Shown piece by piece: positions 17,306 through 26,272 of a DNA stretch of 64,000 nt. The notes below the pieces were generated by a model, which saw nothing but the letters and a program-made list of their open reading frames with translations, did no database searches and was not told the DNA's origin. The translations under genes were made by a program, and so were the position numbers. Positions within the stretch are counted from its first letter, which is position 1. The number at the start of each line of letters is the position of its first letter. Source of the DNA: Diaphorobacter aerolatus (GTDB lineage Bacteria; Pseudomonadota; Gammaproteobacteria; Burkholderiales; Burkholderiaceae_C); contig NZ_CP060783.1 of the NCBI RefSeq assembly GCF_014489535.1, positions 4,884,190 through 4,948,189 of the forward strand, read 5' to 3'.

Positions 17306-17708
17306 CGGCCGGCCTCATCGAGCAGCGCCGCCAAGCGTTCCAGGCCATCGACCGAATGCGCACGGAAGTGGCCGGTCAGCAGCTCGCCCAGCTCGGCCAG
17401 CGTCAATCCAAGAGCCGCCGCCGCTTGGTCGTTCGACAACTGCCGCGCCGCGATGGTCTGGCTGATCTTGGTTACAAGCGTGGCCTTGGCCTGCATTTCG
17501 TCGGCGTCGGGGCGGCCCAGGTCGGCATAGACGTTCGTGCTGCCATCGTGAGCTTCCGGCGTGTCGTCAGCATTCAGATCGGCGAGCAGCTCGGCAACCG
17601 TGGCAAACCGCCCCGAGACGCGAGCGGCGCGGGCATCCTTCATTGCCTGAATCGTTGTTTCGTTCGGGATCAGCGGCGGCTCCCCGTGTCTTTGCTGGCC
17701 ATGCTCAT
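17302..17708 (-). CDS. Composite antitoxin: RelB/DinJ-like N-terminus plus XRE HTH domain (frameshifted)
   Basis: The C-terminal two thirds (NVYADLGRPDADEMQAKATL, then AAALGLTLAELGELLTGHF) is an XRE/HigA-type antitoxin domain. The N-terminal part is LIPNETTIQAMKDARA, followed by FATVAELLADL, a RelB/DinJ-like signature. The two join only if one base is added to the CCCC at 17682-17685, giving a start at MSMASKDTG (ATG 17708). Without repair the frame begins at 17643. It would repress its own promoter and neutralise a toxin not seen in the window. Confidence 0.6.
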
Positions 17709-17834
17709 TCCCTTGGGGTGATGTTCATCAAACGGTGGTTTTTTGGACATTAGCCAATGCTGCGTTTTGGCATCGCCAAGACTGGTAATAAGTGTTAAGA
17801 TACCCGTCAACTTTTCAGTGTTCTGAACGCGTCA

Positions 17835-18404
17835 ATGAATCAACGCATTGGATACGCTAGCGTGTCGACCGATGACCAGCACTTACACTTGCAGCGAAGC
17901 GCGCTCAAGCAAGTCGGCTGTGGGTTGATCTATGAGGAAGCCGCCAGTGGCAAAACCGCTACTCGTCCAGAGCTTGAGCAGTGCCGGAAGGTGCTGCGGG
18001 CGGGGGACACCCTTGTTGTTTGGCGACTCGATCGGCTAGGCCGCAGTTTGCCTGACTTGGTTCAAATCGTTGCCGATCTTGAACAGCAGGGAGTCTACTT
18101 TGAAAGTTTGACAGAGAAAATCGAGACAGGCAGCGAAGCGGGTAAGTTGACGTTCCATGTGTTTGCAGCGCTTGCAGAGTTCGAGCGCAGCTTGATCCGG
18201 GAACGCACACAGGCAGGCTTAGCTGCTGCGCGCGCTAGAGGTCGAGCCGGCGGTCGGAGGCCAAAATTGGACGAGCAGCAGGTGCGCGAAATTAAGGTAT
18301 TGTTGCGTGATCCTGGTATCCATGTGGCAGACGTGGCTCGCAGGTACGGTGTGTCTCGAACAACCTTGTACAAGCATGTGGGCGTCATCGCTCCGAGGCT
18401 ATGA
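17835..18404 (+). CDS. Serine recombinase / resolvase (Tn3 TnpR or IncP ParA type)
   Basis: A 189-residue resolvase. The N-terminal catalytic domain begins MNQRIGYASVSTDDQ with the active Ser in VST. RLDRLGRSLPDL and AEFERSLIRERTQAGL follow, and the C-terminal HTH is HVADVARRYGVSRTTLYKHV. The usual Arg of ARVST is Ser here. The AT-rich 130 bp upstream, with TTTTGGCATCGCCAAG near 17765, could hold its res site. It may resolve dimers or have brought in the cargo that follows. Confidence 0.88.
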   Translation: MNQRIGYASVSTDDQHLHLQRSALKQVGCGLIYEEAASGKTATRPELEQCRKVLRAGDTLVVWRLDRLGRSLPDLVQIVADLEQQGVYFESLTEKIETGSEAGKLTFHVFAALAEFERSLIRERTQAGLAAARARGRAGGRRPKLDEQQVREIKVLLRDPGIHVADVARRYGVSRTTLYKHVGVIAPRL

Positions 18405-18450
18405 GAGCGAAGAATGCCAGCGAGAATTATTTTATGGTTGAGGTGAGAGA

Positions 18451-19341
18451 ATGAAGGCTCACAGCTCAGCACAGCTTTCTGCTTTGACTCGGCTGTTCTC
18501 TGCGGCTGTTTTCAGAGAAATGGCGAAGAAGGGCCAGTCTGGCTTGTTTCGTTGCCTACTCGGACAGACCGATTTGATTGAACATCTTGATCAAAGCGCG
18601 ACCGTTGGAGACACCTTCGACTCTGCGTTCGATATCTTGAAGATTGTGGGGCATCGCGATGAGTATATCTATCGAGCAGCGATCACTCAAAAAGTCTTGA
18701 TGGGGACACATTCACTCCGCACTGCCTCGATGCTCAACGAGTTTCGTATCGGGAGTTGCAAGGCTGATCTCGTTATCTTGAATGGAACGGCGACAGTATA
18801 CGAGATTAAGTCTGAGCGAGATTCGCTTGCGAGACTTGTTAATCAAGTCGAGAACTACAAGCGTGTCTTTGCAACGGTTAATGTGATTGCAAGCGAAGGG
18901 CATATTCAAAGCGTTTTGGACATAATCCCGAAAGATGTTGGGGTGCTATGCCTCTCTAAGCGATACAGAATTACATCAGTACGTGAAGCTGAGAATTGTC
19001 CATCGCGGATTTGTCCCGTGGCAGTGTTTGAATCGTTGCGAATGGCCGAAAGCATAGCTGTTTTGCAAGCGATGGGGATAGAGGTGCCGGAAGTTCCCAA
19101 CACGCAAAAACATGCCGCAATGCGCGATCTATTCGCTAAAGTTGATCCCGTCCTTTTGCATGTCGAGATGGTGCGAACGCTCAAGCAAACACGCAATCTT
19201 GCTCCGCTCAGTGACTTGGTCGATCGTTTGCCGAAGTCTTTGCAGGCTGCGGCGTTGTCGATGCCCGTACACCGTTCTGAGCATTCGAGACTGATTGACG
19301 CTACAGCAACCCCGCTGCGCGTGGCCATGACCTGGAATTGA
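18451..19341 (+). CDS. sce7726-family protein, PD-(D/E)XK nuclease-like
   Basis: A 296-residue protein. The nuclease-like core is Glu97 (NEFRIGS), Asp106 (CKADLVIL), Glu118-Ile-Lys120 (VYEIKSE) and Gln132-x3-Tyr136 (QVENYKRVF), the order found in restriction-type PD-(D/E)XK enzymes. GC content is lower than in the genes before it. It begins 46 bases after the resolvase and is followed 7 bases later by an sce7725-type gene and then by a RES gene. The family assignment is from remembered family patterns. Target and activity are unknown. Confidence 0.7.
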   Translation: MKAHSSAQLSALTRLFSAAVFREMAKKGQSGLFRCLLGQTDLIEHLDQSATVGDTFDSAFDILKIVGHRDEYIYRAAITQKVLMGTHSLRTASMLNEFRIGSCKADLVILNGTATVYEIKSERDSLARLVNQVENYKRVFATVNVIASEGHIQSVLDIIPKDVGVLCLSKRYRITSVREAENCPSRICPVAVFESLRMAESIAVLQAMGIEVPEVPNTQKHAAMRDLFAKVDPVLLHVEMVRTLKQTRNLAPLSDLVDRLPKSLQAAALSMPVHRSEHSRLIDATATPLRVAMTWN

Positions 19342-19348
19342 TCGCCGT

Positions 19349-20293
19349 ATGTACTATCCCTATTTCCGAGGAAAACAGTTCGAGCTCATCACAATCCGCG
19401 AGATGGCGAAGTTACTCGCTGAAAAGGAGTTCATACCTGTCATCGAGCCAGTGCGAGAGTCACTCGGTGGACTCAAGAGGACTTTGGCGGCAGTATGCGA
19501 TGCTGGGGGGCGCGCAATCGTCATTGTGAATCCTTATCACGGAGACCATCAATAGGATGGGGTCGGTATTACGGCTCTTCTGCAAGAAGATTTCAAGGAT
19601 TTCGATAATATTTCCGCTGGCATTCTTCTGCGTACGGACATGACCGTCGATGCGGTAACGGCTTGCTATGGCCAACATGTTGATCATCAACCTGTTTTAA
19701 TTCACGCGGGTTTCACGGCGCCCAAAGCGTTGGCAGTGGAGTTTGGGGAACGGGTGTCCGGTCTCACAAACGTATTCATAGAGGATCACGCCAATACGCT
19801 CTACCGCAAGCATTTCGAAGGAAGCACACGCATCCTAATTCGCGACGGCTTTAAACGGCGTAAAAACTCTGAATTTGCCAAGATCCCAGTCGAAGAGTTC
19901 TCCGAGCTTCATCTGACTTTTCAGAGCGATCTCGGAATGAATGGCTTCGGCGATTTCTTGACGGTTGGCGATGCATATTCCGATGGTGGTGGTCCTGCCT
20001 ATGCCGTTGCAATCCACCTGACCTTCATAGATCCGAATGCAGACGAAGTAATGCACATCTATCACTTCGTCTCTACTACGAATGATACGCCGACCGATCC
20101 CGCTGGAAAATTCGCGCAGGCCTTGGCGAAGCTGATCGAGAAATTGGATGGCGGCGCTTCACACATTCTTGAAACTAGCGCGATCCAGGAATTTCGTAGT
20201 CTTCACGCTAAGGGGCACTTTCCCGGCCTTGGATACGTTAAAAAACTCTCGATGAAGCATCATATTGAGACGCTTGCGGCTTACCTAAGCTGA
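19349..20293 (+). CDS. sce7725-family protein with an in-frame amber codon
   Basis: The frame begins MYYPYFRGKQFELITIREMA and continues in the same phase to LAAYLS at 20293. TAG at 19553-19555 interrupts it after NPYHGDHQ, codon 69. With that codon read as an amino acid the protein has 314 residues. A restart at ATG 19640 is possible but would drop the conserved N-terminus. No enzyme motif is obvious. The tight spacing to the genes on each side (7 and 5 bases) suggests one operon. The amber codon may be a mutation, an error or programmed. Confidence 0.65.
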
Positions 20294-20298
20294 TTGCT

Positions 20299-21339
20299 AT
20301 GGCAAAGCGTTTTTGTTGCCCGGAGTGTTTCGATGATCGCGCCCTGCGCGACCAGCTTTTTCCTTCGCTCGATCCTAGTCATGGGACATGCGACTTCTGC
20401 GGGACCACTGAAACCCAGCTCGTTGAGCCAAGCAGACTCGCCAATTATTTCGAGCTTTTGATCAATGTTTATGAGCCTAGCGATGACGGGGGGTCGCTGG
20501 TCGAATGGATGAAGGACGATTGGCTGCTTTTCAGTCATCAGCGCATGGACGTCGCCCATGCGAAGGAACTTCTCGGCGAGATTCTTGATGACGGTCAGAT
20601 CGTTAGGCGTGGTTTTGTTCCATCGGCCAGTTACATAAGTGAGGGCCTCGCGCAATGGGACAAGCTACGGGACGAGATGATGTATGGAAATCGCTGGTTC
20701 CTCAATGTTGCTATAGATGAGGAACGTCTTCGTCGGTTGCTCGAGATGCTGATCGCCAAGAATTTACCTGAGCAATGGTATCGTGCGCGAATTCGTATTG
20801 ACGAAGAGGCTTTCCCAATTGCTCAAATGGGGGCGCCGCCGAAGCGACGTTCTTCGCATGGAAGGGCCAATCCAGCGGGTATTCCATATCTTTATCTTGG
20901 GTCCCTCCCTGAGACTGCTGTTGCTGAGATTAGGCCCCACACCGGCGAATCTGCTTGTGTCGCTGATTTCAGGATTCCTCAAATCCAGGCCGTCGACTTG
21001 CGTAACCCGCGAAAGCTTGTGTCACCGTTCATCTTGACGGATGCAAGTGAGATTGGGCAGTTGCGTGCCGACCTGCCTTTTCTTGAGCGCCTAGGTAATG
21101 AGTTGACGAGACCAGTTCAGCCAGCAGGTGCGGCGATCGACTATATTCCGAGCCAGTATCTTTGTGAATTCATAAAAAAGAGCGGCTTCGACGGCGTTGT
21201 TTATCGCAGTTCTGTTAGTGACGGCATCAATCTTGCACTTTTCAATCCCGCTCAGGCGGTTGGCGGAGATGTGATGCTCTACAACGTGACGAAGGTGTCA
21301 GTCCACGTAGCTGAGGACAACGCAGCTGCGCATGCCTAA
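20299..21339 (+). CDS. RES-domain protein (NAD+ phosphorylase/hydrolase type) with Cys-rich N-terminus
   Basis: The N-terminus holds two Cys pairs (CPEC near residue 8, CDFC near residue 31) that could bind zinc. The C-terminal half has the RES signature: Arg in HGRANPAGIPYLYLGS, Glu in TAVAEIRP and Ser in VVYRSSVSD. RES toxins destroy NAD+. The 346-residue length and the N-terminal region of about 170 residues fit the HEPN/RES-type architecture rather than a plain RES-Xre toxin. No Xre antitoxin adjoins it, so control probably comes from the two upstream partners. Confidence 0.75.
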   Translation: MAKRFCCPECFDDRALRDQLFPSLDPSHGTCDFCGTTETQLVEPSRLANYFELLINVYEPSDDGGSLVEWMKDDWLLFSHQRMDVAHAKELLGEILDDGQIVRRGFVPSASYISEGLAQWDKLRDEMMYGNRWFLNVAIDEERLRRLLEMLIAKNLPEQWYRARIRIDEEAFPIAQMGAPPKRRSSHGRANPAGIPYLYLGSLPETAVAEIRPHTGESACVADFRIPQIQAVDLRNPRKLVSPFILTDASEIGQLRADLPFLERLGNELTRPVQPAGAAIDYIPSQYLCEFIKKSGFDGVVYRSSVSDGINLALFNPAQAVGGDVMLYNVTKVSVHVAEDNAAAHA

Positions 21340-21383
21340 TCGGCGAGGCCGTTCGAACTTGGTGGAACACAGAGGATAAGAGC

Positions 21384-21584
21384 ATGACAAAGCTACACCA
21401 GGATGACCAAACCGAGCCGTGTTTCATAACCGACGGCGCGCCGTCCTGCGACCTGCCGCGCCCTCCGCACCGGACCATGAACCTGCAGCAAATTCTGGCG
21501 GGCCTCACCAATGACGAGTTGGCCAGGTGGCCCGGCGAGTTGGCCGACGCCGAGCGGGAGAGGCGGCGCAAGGCTGGAGGTTGA
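21384..21584 (+). CDS. Hypothetical protein, 66 aa
   Basis: A small hydrophilic protein at the right end of the island. It contains NLQQILAGLTNDELARWPGE and ends in a run of Arg/Lys. It has a GC-rich second half unlike the cargo before it. No family recognised. Confidence 0.4.
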   Translation: MTKLHQDDQTEPCFITDGAPSCDLPRPPHRTMNLQQILAGLTNDELARWPGELADAERERRRKAGG

Positions 21585-21710
21585 ACGTGATCCGGGTGGC
21601 TAGCTCAACTTCTCTGGCATCGCATGGTACTTACAATGGCATCGTGTGAGTGCATTGAAGTAGAATGTTGATTTAGAAGAATATTTTCCTATTGACGATA
21701 ATCGAGTGGG

Positions 21711-21726
21711 AGTGATGGTGAGGCAA
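21711..21726. other. Right attachment-site core (attR) of the inner island
   Basis: ATCGAGTGGGAGTGAT repeats the left copy at 6605-6620. Arm-like copies of CATGGTA and ATGGCAT lie about 70-100 bases inside it. Reading across it rejoins the frame of the gene split at the left end. Confidence 0.6.
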
Positions 21727-21805
21727 AAAACCAGCGCAAGCTTCATTCGTGAACGCACTCGGCGGGAACTGGCGTTGGAACTCTACCCGAATTCTATGTG
21801 AGTGC

Positions 21806-23035
21806 TTATTGCGTTGACTGGTTGATATCTTTGACTCGAAGTTGTCTAAAAATGCCCTGAAGTTGCTTTGAATTAGTGCCGAAGTGAGCCTCTTTGTGAT
21901 GAGCTGGGCATAGACAGACAACATTTTCAAGGTTATCCGCACCTCCGTCAGCGAGCGACTTTATGTGATGTACTTCGCAGTAAGGCATATCGTCCACTCC
22001 AAGAAAATGCTCATGATTGCACTCCTGGTATTCGCAATGAAAATTCGCACGTAATTTTGCAATTGCAACCACTAGCGGATTTCGCTCGTAGATATTTACG
22101 ATAGTTGCTTTAGAGATTGGAAGTGAGGTACCTGATTTCTTTAGATTTTTTCTCTGTTGTTCGTAGGCATTCAGAAGGCTACTCAGTCCACGCTTTTCGA
22201 GTCTTTGAACTTCGCGCTCAAAGCTTTCACGTTCGTCACGTATCTTGGAATACTGTGTGTAGTGGCGTTGAGTTTGAGGTTCCCAAATTCGTGAAAACTC
22301 GCTTCGAATCGCATCTTCATCAAGCTTGTTGGTTTGCGTATTGAAGAATTCGGCCCATACAAGCTTATCCATCGCGCCAGCTCCGAACATGCCCTTCCGT
22401 GTATCCCGAGGATCTAAGGCACGGTAATTCATAACCTTGTTATATACACCGGGCATTGCACGTCCAGAAATTCGGGAGAATAGTTCCACAGGACGGCCCT
22501 CCAGCTTAGAAATTTCTTTGCCTAAAGTTTCCACGTAGGCCCATAGACCGCCAATTGACTCGTCTCGATTCCAATTTTGACCGGTACGAGACCACAATTT
22601 ACGTAGTCTATCTTCTTCTGGTTGAGAAATTTTAAAGTTCCGTTCACTCGAGTTTGAAAACATGGGAATAGTTTTCAAAATCGAATCGTCTTTTAACCAT
22701 TCGCGACGCAGTTCCTCTTTTTTATTCGCTGTTCGTTCGATCTGAAGCCATACCCGCAGTTGAAGGGAAGAACCGTTGTCTGGACTGATCTGATAAGCGA
22801 TCGATTCTGGCTCGCACGGTATGCACTCCGGATTTGTTAGCACCGTGGCAGAGGCCAAGATTCCACTGTGTTTCATTCTTGATCCAAATTCTGCACGGTA
22901 TAAGTAGACAGTGTCCCCTACCCGAGTTTGTTCTGAGTTGCGACTCAGTGCCCATGTAATAGCACCCGGAGCTGATGCAAGGTACCCGTCTAGATTGAAT
23001 TTTGCGGGGTCACTTTGGAAGATCCATGCTGCCAT
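21806..23035 (-). CDS. EVE-HNH endonuclease (modification-dependent restriction type)
   Basis: A 409-residue two-domain protein. Residues 1-130 form an EVE domain (AAWIFQSDPAKFNLDGYL, ITWALSR, GDTVYLYRAE). The C-terminus is an HNH nuclease (CEYQECNHEHF, then YCEVHHIKSLADGGADNLEN and CLCPAHHKEAHFG). EVE domains read modified cytosines, so it probably cuts modified phage DNA (type IV restriction). It lies just outside the inner island in AT-rich DNA (about 45% GC), which suggests separate acquisition. Confidence 0.85.
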   Translation of the reverse strand: MAAWIFQSDPAKFNLDGYLASAPGAITWALSRNSEQTRVGDTVYLYRAEFGSRMKHSGILASATVLTNPECIPCEPESIAYQISPDNGSSLQLRVWLQIERTANKKEELRREWLKDDSILKTIPMFSNSSERNFKISQPEEDRLRKLWSRTGQNWNRDESIGGLWAYVETLGKEISKLEGRPVELFSRISGRAMPGVYNKVMNYRALDPRDTRKGMFGAGAMDKLVWAEFFNTQTNKLDEDAIRSEFSRIWEPQTQRHYTQYSKIRDERESFEREVQRLEKRGLSSLLNAYEQQRKNLKKSGTSLPISKATIVNIYERNPLVVAIAKLRANFHCEYQECNHEHFLGVDDMPYCEVHHIKSLADGGADNLENVVCLCPAHHKEAHFGTNSKQLQGIFRQLRVKDINQSTQ

Positions 23036-23288
23036 TGCTTTTGTCTATATTTTTTCCTTTGTCGATTGTAGTGTTTGTTTTGGCTGGATGATGTATTGAT
23101 AGTTTTTTGCCTATGCCACTCTGAGAGATTCTGAGCGGAGTCGGTCCAAAGAAAGTCGGCACATTGAAGGCCGCACCTAAGGCGTAGCGCGCCGTTTCCA
23201 ATGATCAAGGTGTATTGAATTGACGGCGGTCGGGTGCCTACCTCGCCGTTGCCAATTGTTCATTGGCGGCTTTGGGTGCAGCCGTTCA

Positions 23289-24107
23289 TCATCCACACCT
23301 CTTTTCCAAGCGCCCCAAGAATGCGATAACCGCATCATTGAATGCCTCGGGACGCTGCCATGGTGCGAAGTGGCCGACGTCTGGTAAAAGTTCGAACGTC
23401 GCGTCGGGCAGTGCGTTGGAAAGGTACTCCAAATGCTCGCGCGCAATGAATTCCTCGTGCTCGCCCACGCACACCGTCACTGGAACATCAATGCGCGCGA
23501 GCTGTTCCGGTGTGTAGTTTGGCTCGTTAGATTGCATGGCCTGGACTGCTTGGAAGATTTTGTCAAAGTCGGCGGGCGCTGGAGACAGTTCGGCGTACTG
23601 TTGGCGGTGATATGCCAATACCCGCTCGACCCGGGCCGTCATCTCGAACGGTTTGGTTCCTGACGAGTCCACGTTGCATGCAAAGAAGAACAGCCCGCGC
23701 ACACGTTCAGGGGATTCGTCCGCCAGGATCACGCCGATGTCGGCACCGTCGCTCCATCCCACAAACACGGCTTTGGGAATCTTGAGGTGATCGAGCACCC
23801 GGCGCACGTCAGACGCCATCAGGGTGTAGTGAAACGGGTGCCCGTTCCACGAACTGCGGCCATGACCACGGCTGTCTATTGCGATGATGCTGTACCCGCC
23901 TTTGATCAGCTCGGGGACCAGATGAGCCCAGTTCCCGCTATTGCCCATGCCGCCATGCAACAGCACCACGGGTGGCCCGGAGCCAAACACCGAAAACCAG
24001 ATATGTGATGTTTTCCCGGTGGCATCAACGTATTCGGTGCGCACCGCAGGGGGTAGTGCGGGAAGACCCTGTTTTTCCAGTTTAAGCAAGTCGTCGTCGT
24101 GTTCCAA
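23289..24107 (-). CDS. Alpha/beta hydrolase
   Basis: A 272-residue alpha/beta-fold hydrolase. The oxyanion HGG is in VVLLHGGMGNSGNW and the acid-side Asp is in DSRGHGRS. The nucleophile elbow is VGWSDGAD, with Ser in G-x-S-x-G form, and the His is in VGHFAPW near the C-terminus. Substrate is unknown. It is the first gene with chromosomal codon use after the mobile region and reads toward it. Confidence 0.85.
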   Translation of the reverse strand: MEHDDDLLKLEKQGLPALPPAVRTEYVDATGKTSHIWFSVFGSGPPVVLLHGGMGNSGNWAHLVPELIKGGYSIIAIDSRGHGRSSWNGHPFHYTLMASDVRRVLDHLKIPKAVFVGWSDGADIGVILADESPERVRGLFFFACNVDSSGTKPFEMTARVERVLAYHRQQYAELSPAPADFDKIFQAVQAMQSNEPNYTPEQLARIDVPVTVCVGEHEEFIAREHLEYLSNALPDATFELLPDVGHFAPWQRPEAFNDAVIAFLGRLEKRCG

Positions 24108-24203
24108 AGCCTGTTACTCCGTCGCGTGTGGTCAGTGGCCACGTGAATGTCGTGTGAAGTCAGCTGTTTTGAACCTATTGTCCGTGCATTGAAATATTCG
24201 ACG

Positions 24204-25005
24204 ATGTCAGCCCGTACCGATAATATTCACATGCATTCCCAAGCACCCAAGCCGCACTCCGCTTCCCGTTACGCAACCATAGACGCCCTGCGCGGGGTTG
24301 CCATGGTCTGGATGACTGTTTTCCATTTTTGCTTCGATCTGGCGCATCTCGGGCTGTGGCAGCAGAATTTTTTGCTTGATCCGTTCTGGACTTGGCAGCG
24401 GGTTGCCATCGTCAGCCTGTTTTTGTTCTGCGCCGGATTGGGGCAGTCGATTGCGTATGTGCAAGGGCAGAGCTGGCAGCGTTTTTTCAAGCGGTGGCTG
24501 CAGGTTGCGGGTGCGGCGTTGCTCGTAAGCATTGGCTCGTGGCTGATGTTTCCCGAGAGTTTTATTTATTTTGGCGTGCTGCACGGAATTGCCGTGATGC
24601 TAGTGATTGTTCGGCTCACGTCCTCGTGGGGCGTTGGCTTTGGCTTGCGGGGCTGCTCGCCGTGGTGTCGCCATGGGTTGCTCAGTGGTGGCTTGGCGCG
24701 GCGGGTGGTCAAGAGTGGGCCGAACTGATGAACAGCCGGGCGCTGAATTGGCTGGGCTGGATCACTCGCAAGCCGTTTACCGAGGATTATGTGCCGGTGT
24801 TTCCGTGGCTCGGTGTGATGTGGTGGGGCATGGCCGCAGGGCAGTGGATTCAGCGCACGCACGCGCGGTGGCTGAGCGCGACGCTGGCGCCCGGGCGGGC
24901 CTTCTTTCGTTGATGGGGCGTTGGAGCCTGAGCTACTACCTGCTGCACCAGCCGGTGTTGCTGGGGCTTTTGAGTGGTTGGGTCTGGTTATTCGGGCGGG
25001 GGTGA
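24204..25005 (+). CDS. DUF1624 / heparan-alpha-glucosaminide acetyltransferase-like membrane protein (two frameshifts)
   Basis: A polytopic membrane protein. The N-terminal signature YATIDALRGVAMVWMTVFHF, then DLAH, is that of DUF1624 membrane proteins, and the end is SLSYYLLHQPVLLGLL. The frame is lost at TGGGGCG near 24634 and again at CGGGCCTTC near 24897; one G and one C respectively restore it. Repaired length is about 267 residues. Substrate is unknown. Confidence 0.75.
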
Positions 25006-25042
25006 GCGCACCCGCTTTGGGTTCAAAAGTGACGAGGCATAA

Positions 25043-25078
25043 AAGCACAAAGCCCGAACCATGTCGGGCTTTGTGCTT
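25043..25078. terminator. Strong bidirectional terminator hairpin
   Basis: A 15-bp perfect stem, AAGCACAAAGCCCGA with TCGGGCTTTGTGCTT, around the loop ACCATG, between convergent genes. Confidence 0.85.
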
Positions 25079-25156
25079 GACTCGGTGGCGGCTGCTGCCT
25101 AGAGCGGTGCCTGGCAGCTTTCGTCCTGTCAGTTCAGCAGCGGTCGGATGCGCCGA

Positions 25157-25942
25157 TCACTGAACCTTGGCCTTGCTGCGCAGGTCTTCCTGGAACTTGG
25201 CGAGCTTGGCTTGTTGCAGTTGCTGGGCGATCTGTGGCTTGACTTCGTCGAGCTTCGGCAGTTGTGCGTCGCGTGTGTCGTCGAGGCGGATGATGTGATA
25301 GCCGAACTGGCTCTTAACCGGCACGGCGGTCATTTCGCCCTTCTTGAGCTTCACGAGTGCTTCGGTGAATTCGGCCACGTAGTTGCTGGGATTGGCCCAG
25401 TCGAGGTCGCCACCGCGAGCGCCGGATCCGGGATCCTTGGACTCCTTCTTGGCGATGTCTTCAAACTTCGCGCCCTTGTTGATCTGGGCAATGATCGACT
25501 TGGCTTGATCTTCGTTCTCGACCAGGATATGGCTGGCCTTGTATTCCTTGCCGGAATTGGAGGCGACGAACTTGTCGTATTCCGCCTGGATCTCGGCGTC
25601 GGTCACCGGGTTCTTCTTCTGGTAGTCGGCGAAGAGTTCGCGAATCAGAATGGTCTGGCGAGCCAGTTCCAACTGGGTCTTGTAGTCGGCCGAACCTTCG
25701 AGGCCGCGCTTCTTGGCTTCCTGCATGAAGATTTCGCGGGCGATCACTTCTTCCTTGATCTGACCTTCGACTTCAGGGGTGATCGGACGACCGGATTTTT
25801 CCACCTGCAGCTTCAGGGCATCTGCGCGTTCTTTGGGAACCGGCTTGCCGTTCACGATCGCCAGGTTCTGGGCGGACACGGGCAAAACCACGGTGCCCAG
25901 CAACGCTGCGGCCACGAGGCCGGACATGAGCTTTTTCTTCAT
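25157..25942 (-). CDS. Periplasmic PpiC/parvulin-type peptidyl-prolyl isomerase
   Basis: A 261-residue exported folding catalyst. The signal peptide ends near LPVSAQN. A helical N-domain is followed by the parvulin domain (YKASHILVENEDQAKSII, then DPGSGARGGDLDW, and FGYHIIRLDDTR). It would isomerise Xaa-Pro bonds in envelope proteins. It ends near the terminator and starts upstream of the convergently organised bolA-selO group on the same strand. Confidence 0.92.
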   Translation of the reverse strand: MKKKLMSGLVAAALLGTVVLPVSAQNLAIVNGKPVPKERADALKLQVEKSGRPITPEVEGQIKEEVIAREIFMQEAKKRGLEGSADYKTQLELARQTILIRELFADYQKKNPVTDAEIQAEYDKFVASNSGKEYKASHILVENEDQAKSIIAQINKGAKFEDIAKKESKDPGSGARGGDLDWANPSNYVAEFTEALVKLKKGEMTAVPVKSQFGYHIIRLDDTRDAQLPKLDEVKPQIAQQLQQAKLAKFQEDLRSKAKVQ

Positions 25943-26008
25943 TCGAAATCCAAAAAAAGGAAATGTTTTTGCAGAACTTGCGTTCCGCGACCGGCGACGC
26001 CGGCCTGT

Positions 26009-26272
26009 TCAAAGAATTTCAATGGCAATGGCATGCGCACCGTTGTCGATGAAAGTCTGTAGCGAATCATACACAAGCCGATGCCTGGCTACCCGCGGCC
26101 TGCCTTCAAACATGGGTGACGCAATGCGTACACGGAAGTGTGTGCCAAAACCTGTGCCATTGGCGCCAGCGTGCCCGGCATGCAGGCCGCTTTCGTCAAT
26201 GACTTCAAGCTGAGTGGGAGCCAGGGTGCGGGCCAGAAGTTCCTGCATGTTCGCGGCGGTCACTTCGATCAT
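26009..26272 (-). CDS. BolA-family protein
   Basis: An 87-residue BolA-like protein. The core is THFRVRIASPMFEGRPRVARHR, then LVYDSL and the C-terminal GAHAIAIEIL. BolA proteins pair with monothiol glutaredoxins in iron-sulfur handling or bind DNA. The ATG at 26270-26272 overlaps the yciB stop, so the two are translated together. Confidence 0.85.
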   Translation of the reverse strand: MIEVTAANMQELLARTLAPTQLEVIDESGLHAGHAGANGTGFGTHFRVRIASPMFEGRPRVARHRLVYDSLQTFIDNGAHAIAIEIL

